Assembly (NCBI RefSeq): GCF_963422355.1
Contig: NC_085101.1
Span: 3,386,002 to 3,450,001, forward strand
Source: Corticium candelabrum
Taxonomy: Eukaryota; Porifera; Homoscleromorpha; Homosclerophorida; Plakinidae
Direction: 5' to 3'
DNA length: 64,000 nt
Positions 12,417 through 24,546 of the stretch are shown here, piece after piece. Positions within the stretch are counted from its first letter, which is position 1, and each line of letters opens with the position of its first letter. A model generated the notes under the pieces. It saw only the letters and a list, made by a program, of their open reading frames with translations, had not been told where the DNA came from and searched no databases. The translations under genes were made by a program, and so were the position numbers.

Positions 12417-12768
12417 ATGTGTTTGTGTAGTGATTATTGATATTGTGTAGCATGGGTGCAGCCAGTTGTAGCTCACTGGGCATGGGCACCACAAGGATGG
12501 CTATATACTGGAGTCTTCAATGGATATCACAATATGACACTTCGTTATGTGGTATATCAATTACAAATTTATCTTGTAAAGTTTTGAACATTGCTTTAAT
12601 TGATTTTGTTGTAGGATTCTACTGGAAGCAGTGTTGTTCATGTTGTCGGAGGAATGTCTGCTCTTATAGATGCTGCTGTAGTTGGTGCACGCAATGGTCG
12701 TTTTAATGAGAGAGGAAGGTCTGTAACAACATTCTTACAGACAACAACAGTGAGTGGCTAGAGTAGTG

Positions 12769-12969
<201 letters not shown>

Positions 12970-13348
12970 TGTCCATTTGTAGCTCAATCATTAGATAATT
13001 GTACCGTATTTGATTTTGGGATGTTTGGGTCACAAATTCAAGTTTGGGATAAGCACATTAATTGTAATTCTCTTGAGCAAGGAACTCAAATGCATTGCCT
13101 ATCTTGACTCAGGAAGATGAATGATTAACTGGACTTTAACTGGGGATGATAGTGGCCACCAGCTGTGACTTGACCATCAGTCGTAGAGGTTCTCATTAAG
13201 ACATGTCGTTCCCAAAAACCTTAGTTGGTGTGACAAGCCAGTGCTTCTGCGATTACCTGGTCTCCCAGAGTATCCGAGTAGTACACAGAAAACCTGGAGG
13301 GTGTGATTTTGTAAAAGGCAGCTCTTGATGTTTGCTCTTTATCATTTT

Positions 13349-13743
<395 letters not shown>

Positions 13744-14470
13744 ATGCATGCATGAATGTTTATTATTGTACTATAGTGGTATGCAGCGATATGTGTTGAC
13801 TGCTAATGTGTCTTGGAACTAGCAGCTAGTAAGTAAAATATGATGTAACATGGTGTGAGATGGTTTTATGTTGTAGATGTCTACGCTTGGAGGGTTTATT
13901 ATTCTATTTCGCTTTTTTTCATTTAACTTGATTTCTAACGAAGACCATATCAAAGGCAAATATGATGCACATGGTCTTATTGTGGGCAACTGCATACTGG
14001 CAGCTTGTGGGGTAGTCTTAGTGCTCTCACATTTCGGCGAATAAGTGGCTGTAGAAATCAACAATGGAGTCTTATGGCAGCTATTAATGGGGCACTATCT
14101 GGACTGGTGAGTTGATCTATGATTTTAGGGTAGACTTAATTATATATGTGTATGTTTGTATTTTGCCATAGGTTTCTATTAGTGCTGGTGCCACGACTAT
14201 GTATTTGTATGCTGCTTTTATTGTGGGTTTAGTGTCGGGTGTTGTGTACAGCTGGGTAAAAAAGAAGCTTGAACGTAAACGAGTGGATGATCCATTGGAT
14301 GCTGTTGCAGGTACTATACAGATACGCACTGTTAAAATGAGCAATAACATGGATTCAGTGCTCTTTAGTGTTATTGGTAAATAATATAATTTATGTAATG
14401 CTTTGCTCCTTTTTGTTTACTTGATTTGAATTTTTAACGTAAATTTTTATGACTGTTGTACAATTTGTAT

Positions 14471-14483
14471 ACACACACATGCG

Positions 14484-14540
<57 letters not shown>

Positions 14541-14560
14541 GCACACACGCACACACATTG
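14471..14560. repeat. (CA)n microsatellite in AMT pseudogene intron 6
   Basis: CA tract absent from the equivalent intron of copy A (6198-6895). Confidence 0.9.
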
Positions 14561-17413
14561 CGTGTACTGCATGTGTGACACATTGTTGTGTACATGTAGT
14601 GCAAGAGGGGTCAAGACTAATACTACATGGTTTGAGTCAACTTGTGCTAAAAGGGGAGCTTAGCTCTATACATGCATAAGTCTAGTGCATGACAAGTGAC
14701 ACATTATGGATAGTGATAGGCATATAACAACTAATATATTTACTATTTAGTATACGAAGAAATGTAGCTACTTTTTAAAATACACTTCAACTGACAGGTT
14801 TTTGCATGTAGTATCTCTGTGAATGTGATTACACTAATTGTCCATATGCATGCACTTTTATGAGATTAATTGCTGCACTAAAAATGATCAGTTAGTGTGT
14901 GGATCTGTTTGAGGAGTGCTCTTTTGCTAATAAAATGATATCTAATGTTTTCAAATTAATTAGGCATTTTCTTTTAGTGAGTTTTGTTTATTCAAATGTG
15001 TACAGTATACTTGTCAGCATTGTTAAAGATGTATTTGCTGGTTGCGTACTGACACAATTGACTTTGTATACGTATATGTATAGTGCACCTTGGTGGTGGT
15101 GTATGGGGGATCTTGTGTGTCCCGTTTCTGGATGCCGATATGGGGTTATTCTATCAAGGAAACAGACTTTCAATGTTGGTACTTGGCTGGAATTTGTGTG
15201 GCTTAGTTGTGATAGTCACGTGGACATTTGTGTGGGCTGCTCTTATTTTTGGAATTCTGTCATGGCTGAATGTTCTTTGAGTTACATCAGATGATGAAAT
15301 TAGAGGTATGTATATAATATATTATTGCCTATAAATTAGTCTTATCCAGCATGCGATATAGTCTTGTTACAATGTCATTCATACTGTTTAGGTGTTGATG
15401 AGGTAGAGCATGGAGAAAGAGCTTATTCTTCTCAAATGACTGCACAAGATAGCTCGTCATCTCTTAGTCTTTGCAGAGCTCTTTTGAATAAGTATGGAGA
15501 TTTGCCACCTCCTCTTAGGTTGGAAGATACATCACGTAGCCATAATGAGGTTACAAAGCATCAATCAGAAGCTGAAACGCTTCACATGTAAGTGCTGAAG
15601 AAGACGGTTTTGGAAGGTCTTTGTTATGGTCAATAGCAGCAATCACTCGGAGTCAGATCCAGTGTCAGTTGTTTAGATTGGTGTATTGTCTAAACTTCAA
15701 TTCAATTTGAGTCTTTAGGTTGATGCTTTAGCCTTTTGTTGATGTGTTAACTTATCTGAAGAGCTATGTCAGATGTTTAATTAACACTGATTAGTTATTA
15801 GACTTTTATATTTACTTGATTTAGCATTGATTATGATGTAGTTATTTTAGATATCTCATATCTATGTGCATATACATACAGGTAAGTTACACAAATTACT
15901 ATGTTGAAATACATGTCTATCGCACTACTATCATGTTTTTGTTTATTAAATTTTACCATGTTTATTACTATAGTTCGTGAAAAACTAGAATTTGCTTGCT
16001 CTGTAGGCACCTAATTTTTTATGAAAATATACAGAGACCTAACTGTGGTACTACAGTTACAATGGCAAACAATGAGCATTTCATGGTCATAGAGGCCTAG
16101 GAATCGTGTGAACCAAGGTGACCATGTATCTTTCTGCCTCACTGCATTACTTTCAAATGCAATAAAGTTTAACTAAGTGACATAAATTGTAATGTTTGTC
16201 TGCCTATTACTCAAAAACTTCTGGTCCTAGCATGTCACTTGGCATTTGAATCTTAATCAAATGTCACTCATTGTGAGGTATGCAGTATAGACGTGGTGTA
16301 TGTAGGATACTACCTCTCTAGATAGTTTTACTGAATTTTCAGAGCCGGATCCAAAGGGGTGTTCAAGGGTTGCAACCCCCTCTTTTTCAATTCCGCGCGA
16401 AATAGTATGTTCGGTGCGCATGCGCAATTGCGTCACAGTAACTAGCCGGTGCGTTTGTTTGTCGGTCTGTTACAAGTTTATCTATTTCACGATGCGAGAA
16501 AAAGGGCCTTTAAGGGTTTATCGAATTTTATTCCTGGATTTCCATAATATCTTTGTTCTTCATGCAGATATATCTAGCGGTTATTTCTCGGTGACCGTGC
16601 ACAGTGTACTTGCACGGTGCATTTTAACGACTGCTAGATTTTGATTTGCAAGGTAAAGTTAGACGTTCTTGAATTTTTGGGTGTTTTCTCAGTGGGCATG
16701 CGCAGTAGAAGTTTTAGTCTGACTTGCTCCAGTAGATTGCGCACCGAAGCATGGGCACCTCGGCGCTTCTATTTAAATAAAACAGTCATATTTTACGTAT
16801 ATAATATCAGGCACACGTGCGTTTTGGGATTTGTATACGCATGTTTCGCCCTAACTGATTTAATTAATTAATTAATTAACTATTGTTGATTGCGGTGATT
16901 TCTGGTTTGTTTATGTAAGTTTGACCTTTCTTTTAACTGCTAGAAGTAATGTTTTTGCAGTATCTCACTTATGAGTTCACCTGTAACTAAATGTACAAGT
17001 TCTGACAATTAGAGGTCGACGGTTGTAAAGTTGTAAATTGACATGCTTTGCCCAGAACCTTGTGGGTTCCCAGAAGTTATATAAAGTGTCAAGCACTAAA
17101 CAAATTTGCTCGACCAGCAAGCATGCATTGTCTTGATGGTGTCCTATCAGATTGCCAACATGGTAGTTTTGTATTCTATTTTTGTAAAGATTGCCACAAA
17201 ATGCTACAGTGCAAATAAACAGATCACGGTAGTCATATAACGACGAATAGCTACATCTTAGGAGCAAAACGTCATCATCAGCTGCAGCATTCAATTGTCT
17301 TTAAAGGATACTTTATCGAGACCATCTGGATATGACGAAGATATTACATCAGACCTACCAAACAACCAATTTAGATTTACAGCACCACGCTCAGACAAAC
17401 ACGCCACACAAAC

Positions 17414-17414
<1 letters not shown>

Positions 17415-17482
<68 letters not shown>
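17415..17482. repeat. (CA)n microsatellite in the 3' flank of the left sushi gene
   Basis: Pure CA run. The mirror position in the right arm (about 22990-23180) is a longer, impure GT/GC/GTCT tract. Confidence 0.9.
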
Positions 17483-17485
<3 letters not shown>

Positions 17486-17577
17486 ACCACGTACACATGT
17501 GCACATCCACACGCACCCAGCTATTAGTGATATCATCCCCACCCTAGACAACACTGCACCGTATGCTCACATTCTAC

Positions 17578-20064
17578 TTACTTGGGAATGCATACTGCTG
17601 TTTTACCAGTCCATTGTTGCTTAAAGCACAGTCTGAATCTATCTCCGATTAGCTGATATCCGTCATCACAGCTGTATACAATTGCAGAATCATATAGGGT
17701 ATACTTTCCATTAGCCAATGGATATATGGGACAGCCTAGAAGCATACCGCAGCTACACACATCAGCACTAAGGAATCATTATTCTATCTTCATACTTAAA
17801 ATGCAACGTGGAACTTTTCCATTCCATTTTCCTTCTCGATCACATTTGATCTGATTTTGTCCTGCCAGCTTGTAGCTTGACCTACATGCAAAGGTAGCTT
17901 TTCTTGTAGTAATATTAACACTGTTATATCCATGTTCAGGGTGACTCAATGGTTCACAATCTATATACATTTGAAATAATAACAGATCGATAGAGGAAAT
18001 TTGCTATTGTTAAGGCATTATAGTATAGGAGCATGAAATAACCTTTTTCACATCTTGGTTCTTTGCCTGTCCAGACTTCATTATTATCGCATTCTCGTAT
18101 TCGGTTTCCAACCAGAGTATATCCTGAGAGGCAATCATAGTACGCGTTGGGACCAACAACCTCAATTTCTCCATTTGGTGGTGGAAACAGAGTTCTGCAT
18201 TCTAGCATACAACATGGACTAGTCAGTCATAATCAGTATAAACCGTAAACCTTTGCACTTACTAAAAACACACTCAGGTTTGTTTCCTTCCCATTTTCCA
18301 TTGTGACAGCGTCTAGTTGCCGCTCCTTGGATTTTGTAATTTTCGAAACACGTGTAGGTGGCAGTGTCGTCTGATACTGTTACTGAACCCTGTTCAGGTG
18401 CCTTGACATCCGTCGAGCAAACTGTAAGTACAAAGTTCCCTTATAGATTGTCATTATTGTATGTACGTATTCATTATACAATTTTTAATTTTTTGCAAGT
18501 ATTAAAGTTCTCTGCCCATGTCTTTTTCAAATTTAGTAGCAATTGATACTGTTGTAAAAATAATTGCTCACCTTTTGTACATTTAGGTTGGCTGCCTGAC
18601 CAGACCTTATTGACGCACTGTCGTTCAACGTTTCCCACTAGTTTGTGTCCAGAGAGGCACTTGTAATATACAATATTGCCAATAAGTTCAATCTTTCCAT
18701 TTGGCGGATTGGTAAGAGTAGTGCATTCTGATGCAATAATATGTATTAAGGTTAATCAAGTATTAATTACCAAGAATTAGTCGCGTACCCAAAACGCATT
18801 GTGGTGGATGTTCTTCCCATATTCCTTTAGAACACTGCCTTGTTTCTGTTCCTTGTATTTTGTAATTTTCAAAGCAGGTGTAGGTGGCTACGTTGTTTGA
18901 CACTGTCACTAAACCGTGCTCAGGACGATCAAGGTTTGTTGGACAAACTGCAATGTTAACAAATACCAAACAGATATTTATTCTGGTTTTTGAATTGTAG
19001 TCAGTGCTAGCATCGACTTACGTTTCTCGCACCATGGTGCATAGCTAGTCCATTTCTGTCCACTACAGTGACGTATTTCTGGTCCGATCAGTTGGAAGCC
19101 TCGGTTGCAAGAGTACCGTTCTGCCGTTTGACGTATGACAACAAGACCGTTACTTGGGTTTACCAATCTTGGACAAGCTAGAACATGAACAGAGTTGTCA
19201 CTGCAATCAACTTTTCTAGACGATCTGAGCATACAGTACTGGATCTAATGCTTACCGAGAATGCAGGTGGGAACCCTCCCATTCCAGACTCCGTTTTTGC
19301 ACGTCCGAGTGGCGACTCCACTGATCTTGTAGTTAGGGTAACAACTGTATGTTGCTGTGGCATCGTGATCAAGACGGTTCCACTTTACTGTTCCCAACGG
19401 CGGCGACGATAGAGCAGAACAGCCTGCAGGACAATGAGTAGCAAGCACAAGAAAACATTTCAATTAGGAACGTCTTGTTGTCGTCACATGACTTACTTTT
19501 AGCACACCAAGGGGCGTAACCGTTCCATGCAGATCCAACACATTGCCTCTTTTGTGATCCGATCAGTTTGAAGCCTCCGTTGCAAGTATATTGTGCATAT
19601 GTCAGTTGAATTTGAACTCTGCCATTACTTGGATTGTTGGGTTTTGTGCAAGCTGGAAGAAAACACAAGTCAACGTCGACGTACCCGTCGAGATCTTTTC
19701 GTGCATTCACTACATTCTTACCAAGAATACAGTTGGGATTACTGCCGCCCCAGTGACCGTTGTTGCATGTTCGAGTCGCCACTCCACTGATCTTGTAACC
19801 AGAGTTGCAACCGAAAGTGGCTTTATCACCGTGACCAACATGATTCCACTTCACAGTTCCATAAGTCGGCGTCGTCAGATGCGATTGACTACAACCTTTG
19901 TTTAAAAGACGTCTCAGTAAATGTGATCGACATTTTGAGACAAGACGCTTGCCTGATGGTGGGGGTGGTGGACTTCGTCTCCGCCTCCGCCTCCGCCTCC
20001 AACCGTCTGTTGAAGACAGCAGAAGGCCTAGGAGCAGAAGAGAAGCTAACAATCAGAGAGCCAT
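17578..20064 (-). pseudogene. Ten-sushi (CCP) secreted protein gene, left palindrome copy, nonsense at codon 4
   Basis: Minus-strand exons: 20064-19722, 19652-19497, 19423-19256, 19177-19022, 18947-18789, 18727-18572, 18421-18263, 18201-18043, 17960-17796, 17735-17578. Exon lengths match the right-arm gene apart from two fewer Arg codons in exon 1, and all introns are phase 1. Each exon from 2 on encodes one sushi module with four Cys and a Trp. The ATG at 20064-20062 is followed by GCT CTC TGA, where the other two copies have CGA, a CpG-type C-to-T change. No alternative ATG precedes the signal peptide. Downstream of codon 4 the frame is intact, so this is either a very young pseudogene, a polymorphic null, or an assembly error. 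It could also be translated from a non-ATG codon. Confidence 0.75.
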
Positions 20065-20396
20065 AGGCGTCGAATCGAATGTAAACGTACTGAGCAAACC
20101 GTGGCGTTTCTCTGGTTAGGTTGTGACGGGCAACATACGAACGGCAAACAAAGAGGCGTAACTCGATGTTATCTTTACTTTAGAGGCTGTCCGATAACCC
20201 GGTGAGGATTCGTTACCGAGTCTCAAATTCGAGGTTCCGTTACTCTAAAATTGATTTATTCACAGTGAATAAATTGATTTATCCACCGTGACTAAATCAA
20301 TTTTAGAGTAACGGAACAGTTCGTATGTTGCCCGTCACAACTTAACCAGAGAAACGCCACGGTTTGCTCAGTACGTTTACATTCGATTCGACGCCT
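20065..20396. promoter_or_regulatory. Shared upstream region of the two head-to-head sushi genes, with central inverted repeat
   Basis: The two start codons are 332 bases apart and face away from each other, so any promoters must be in this segment. Its middle contains an inverted repeat of about 29 bases per arm (ttccgttactctaaaattg... near 20235-20263 and its complement near 20288-20316). A related upstream sequence precedes the receptor-kinase copy at about 41590-41740. No TATA box is assigned. The promoter role is inferred from position only. Confidence 0.5.
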
Positions 20397-22887
20397 ATGG
20401 CTCTCCGATTGTTAGCTTTTCTTCTGCTCCTAGGCCTTCTGCTGTCTTCAACAGACGGTTGGAGGCGGAGGCGGAGGCGGAGGCGGAGACGAAGTCCACC
20501 ACCCCCACCATCAGGCAAGCGTCTTGTCTCAAAATGTCGATCACATTTACTGAGACGTCTTTTAAACAAAGGTTGTAGTCAATCGCATCTGACGACGCCG
20601 ACTTATGGAACTGTAAAGTGGAATCATGTTGGTCACGGTGGTAAAGCCACTTTCGGTTGCAACTCTGGTTACAAGATCAGTGGAGTGGCGACTCGAACAT
20701 GCAACAACGGTCACTGGGGCGGCAGTAATCCCAACTGTATTCTTGGTAAGAATGTAGTGAATGCACGAAAAGATCTCGACGGGTACGTCGACGTTGACTT
20801 GTGTTTTCTTCCAGCTTGCACAAAACCCAACAATCCAAGTAATGGCAGAGTTCAAATTCAACTGACATATGCACAATATACTTGCAACGGAGGCTTCAAA
20901 CTGATCGGATCACAAAAGAGGCAATGTGTTGGACCTGCATGGAACGGTTACGCCCCTTGGTGTGCTAAAAGTAAGTCATGTGACGACAACAAGACGTTCC
21001 TAATTGAAATGTTTTCTTGTGCTTGCTACTCATTGTCCTGCAGGCTGTTCTGCTCTATCGTCGCCGCCGTTGGGAACAGTAAAGTGGAACCGTCTTGATC
21101 ACGATGCCACAGCAACATACAGTTGTTACCCTAACTACAAGATCAGTGGAGTCGCCACTCGGACGTGCAAAAACGGAGTCTGGAATGGGAGGGTTCCCAC
21201 CTGCATTCTCGGTAAGCATTAGATCCAGTACTGTATGCTCAGATCGTCTAGAAAAGTTGATTGCAGTGACAACTCTGTTCATGTTCTAGCTTGTCCAAGA
21301 TTGGTAAACCCAAGTAACGGTCTTGTTGTCATACGTCAAACGGCAGCACGGTACTCTTGCAACCGAGGCTTCCAACTGATCGGACCAGAAATACGTCACT
21401 GTAGTGGACAGAAATGGACTAGCTATGCACCATGGTGCGAGAAACGTAAGTCGATGCTAGCACTGACTACAATTCAAAAACCAGAATAAATATCTGTTTG
21501 GTATTTGTTAACATTGCAGTTTGTCCAACAAACCTTGATCGTCCTGAGCACGGTTTAGTGACAGTGTCAAACAACGTAGCCACCTACACCTGCTTTGAAA
21601 ATTACAAAATACAAGGAACAGAAACAAGGCAGTGTTCTAAAGGAATATGGGAAGGACATCCACCACAATGCGTTTTGGGTACGCGACTAAGTCTTGGTAA
21701 TTAATACTTGATTAACCTTAATACATATTTTTGCATCAGAATGCACTACTCTTACCAATCCGCCAAATGGAAAGATCGAACTTATTGGCAATATTGTATA
21801 TTACAAATGCCTCTCTGGACACAAACTAGTGGGAAACGTTGAACGACAGTGCGTCAATAAGGTCTGGTCAGGCAGCCAACCTAAGTGCACAAAAGGTGAG
21901 CAATTCTTTTTACAAAAGTATCAATTGCTACTAAATTTGAAAAAGACATGGGCAGAGAACTTTAATACTTGCAAAATATTAATAATTGTATAATGAATAC
22001 GTACATACAATAATGACAACCTGTAAGGGAACTTTGTACTTACAGTTTGCTCAACGGATGTCAAGGCACCTGAACACGGTTCAGTAACAGTATCAGACGA
22101 CACTGTGACCTACACGTGTTTCGAAAATTACAAAATCCAAGGAGCGGCAACTAGACGCTGTTACAATGGAAAATGGGAAGGAAACAAACCTGAGTGTGTT
22201 TTTAGTAAGTGCAAAGGTTTACGGTTTATACTGATCATGACTGACTAGTCCATGTTGTATGCTAGAATGCAGAACTCTGTTTCCACCACCAAATGGAGAA
22301 ATTGAGGTTGTTGGTCCCAACGCGTACTATGATTGCCTCTCAGGATATACTCTGGTTGGAAACCGCATACGAGAATGCGATAATAATGAAGTCTGGACAG
22401 GCAAAGAACCAAGATGTGAAAAAGGTTATTTCATGCTCCTATACTATAATGCCTTAGCAACAGCAAATTTCCTTTATCGAACTGTTATTATTTCAAATGT
22501 ATATAGATTGTGAACCATTGAGTCACCCTGAACATGGATATACCAGTGTTAATATCACTGCAAGAAAAGCTACCTTTGCATGTAGGTCAAGCTACAAGCT
22601 GGCAGGACAAAATCAGATCAAATGTGATCGAGAAGGAAACTGGGATGGAAAAGTTCCACGTTGCATTTTAAGTATGAAGATAGAATAATGATTCCTTAGT
22701 ACTGATGCGTAACAGTAGTATGTTTCTAGGCTGTCCCACATATCCATTGGCTAATGGAAAGTATACCCTATATGCTCCTGCAATTGTGTACAGCTGTGAT
22801 GACGGATATCAGCTAATCGGAGATAGAGTCAGACTGTGCTTTAGGCAACAATGGACTGGTGATCCAGCAGTATGCATTCCCAAGTAA
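20397..22887 (+). CDS. Secreted protein with ten sushi/CCP modules, 10 exons (right palindrome copy, intact)
   Basis: Likely an extracellular adhesion or recognition protein; function unknown. Exons: 20397-20745, 20815-20970, 21044-21211, 21290-21445, 21520-21678, 21740-21895, 22046-22204, 22266-22424, 22507-22671, 22730-22887. The ATG at 20397 opens a clear signal peptide (MALRLLAFLLLLGLLLSSTDG). It is followed by ten Arg, a Pro run and a basic linker, then sushi 1. Every later exon is one module of about 52-55 residues with the C...C...C...W...C pattern (e.g. YSCYPNYKISG, TRTCKNGVW). Introns are all phase 1, classic for shuffled extracellular modules. No transmembrane helix or GPI signal is seen. 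The last exon ends CCC AAG TAA; the same bases could be a CAA|GTAAGT donor, but that would break the phase-1 pattern, so a stop is preferred. About 545 residues. Confidence 0.85.
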
Positions 22888-22984
22888 GTAGAATGTAAGC
22901 AAATGGTGCAGTGTTGTTTAGGGTGGGGATGATATCATAATAGCTGGGTGCGTGTGGATGTGCACGTGTGTATGTTGTGTATGA

Positions 22985-23185
22985 TCTTTAACTTGTGTGC
23001 GCGTGCGGGTGCGCGTGTGTGCGTGTGTGCGTGCGTGCGTGCGTTTGTGTGTGTGCGCGCGTGAGTCTGTCTGTGTGCGTCTGTGTCTGTTTGTTTGTCT
23101 GTCTGTGTGCCTGTGTCTGTCTGTCTGTCTGCCCTCCTGTGCGTGGGCGTGCGTGTGCGTGGGCGTGCGCGTGCGCGTGAGTGTG
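22985..23185. repeat. Impure GT/GC/GTCT simple-sequence tract
   Basis: Lies in the 3' flank of the right sushi gene, the mirror of the left-arm (CA)n. Translations of it (Val-Cys-Arg rich) are spurious. Confidence 0.85.
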
Positions 23186-24352
23186 GTGCTGTAAACCTAA
23201 ATTGGTTGTTTGGTAGGTCTGATTTAATATCTTCGTCATATCCAGATGGTCTCGATAAAGTATCCTTTAAAGAAAATTGAGTGCTTCAGCTGATGATGAC
23301 GTTTTGGTCATAAGTTGTAGCTATCCGTCGTTATATGACTCTTGTGATCTGTTTATTTGTACTGTAGCATTTTGTGGCAATTTTTACAAAATACAATATG
23401 AAACTATCATGTTTGCAATCTGATAGGACACATTCAAGACAATGCATGCTTGCTGGTCGAGCAAATTTGTTTAGTGCTTGATACTTTATGTAACATCTGG
23501 GAACCCACAAGGTTTTGGGCAAAGCATGTCAGTTTTACAACTTCACAACCAACGACCTCTAATCGTCAGAACCTGTACATTTAATTACAGGTGAACTCAT
23601 AAGTGAGGTACCTCAAAAACATTACTTCTAGCAGTTAACAGAAAGGTCAAACTTACATAAACAAACCAGAAATCACCGCAGTCAACAATAGTTAATTAAA
23701 TAATTAATTAAATCAGTTAGGGCGAAACATGCGTACACAAATCCTAAAATGCACGCGTGCCTGGTATTATATACGTAAAATATGACTGTTTTATTTAAGT
23801 AGAAGCGATGAGGTGCCTAGGCTTCGGTGTGCAATCTACTGGAGCAAGTGAGACTAAAACTTCTACTGCGCATGCCCACCGAGAAAACACCCAAAAATTC
23901 AAGAACATCTAACTTTACCTTGCAAATCAAAATCTAGCAGTCGTTAGAATCCACCGTGCAAGTACACTGCGCGGTCACCGAGAAATAATCTCTAGATATA
24001 TCTGCATGAAGAATAAAGATATTATGGAAATCCAGGAATAAAATTCGATAAACCCTTAGTGTAACTCGTCTCCGTATCAAACAAAAGAAGTAATATTTGG
24101 AGAGAAAAGTAGATCTTGAAAGAACTTCTATGATGCATGTATGCAAACTATAGACGCGGAATAGACAACTGCAATCACAAAAAGTAGGGTTCTAGATGTC
24201 AAGGCGAAGTGTGTATGACGCGCAAACTTTTTTGCGTCCACTTCACACACATACACATCCCGGACATATAGCCCGGATGTGTTTAACTTGCACGTGCACG
24301 GTAGACCATTCTTACGTACATACATGGCTAATGTGTTGTTATGCTGACAGAT

Positions 24353-24546
24353 CGTGGAAATTGCGCTTTCTCTGCGAGCAGTTACTACACTGAGTAAACA
24401 ATAGTGGCTAGTGAAAGGAGAGCCCCAATACGGGGAAAGTTGGTTGCTACAAACCATTTTCTTTGCAGAAATCGACTCTCTCGCGAAACAATTGACCCCA
24501 GAAAAGCTTTACGTGATGCAGTTATCCTACAAGACGGCAGAGGTTT
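24353..24546 (+). pseudogene. Conserved exon-like frame inside the MULE terminal repeat
   Basis: Between an acceptor (gctgacag) and a possible donor, the frame reads IVEIALSLRAVTTLS and, further on, TPEKLYVMQLSYKTAE in the better preserved copy at 51465-51658. It occurs four times: once in each terminal repeat of the two MULE copies (also minus strand about 30690-30497 and 62183-61990). It may be the first coding exon of the element's gene. No family is recognised. Confidence 0.4.

Larger units (their letters stand above)
16511..20263. repeat. Left arm of large palindrome 1 (sushi gene palindrome)
   Basis: Reverse complement of about 20286-24057. Homology begins at aagggtttatcgaatttt and runs inward through non-coding flank, a (CA)n array and all ten sushi exons to a 29-base inner inverted repeat at the centre. 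The left arm has about 75-95 bases (roughly 20140-20235) not found in the right arm. The first exon has two fewer Arg codons than the right arm. Confidence 0.9.
20286..24057. repeat. Right arm of large palindrome 1
   Basis: Inverted copy of 16511-20263. It ends outward at cgataaaccctta near 24057, after which the arms share nothing. Differences in the coding exons are few (for example GSAW/GPAW, WEEH/WEGH), so the duplication is young or is homogenised by gene conversion. Confidence 0.9.

Noticed and set aside
20562-20876. 104-residue minus-strand frame, also present as 19591-19905 and 41052-41366
   Set aside because: It is antisense to sushi exons 1-2 in all three copies; its conservation follows from the coding strand.
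22876-22893. Splice donor (CAA|GTAAGT) instead of the stop codon in sushi exon 10
   Set aside because: It would end the exon in phase 2 while every other sushi exon ends in phase 1, and no following exon is visible in the arm. Kept as a caveat in the gene entry.
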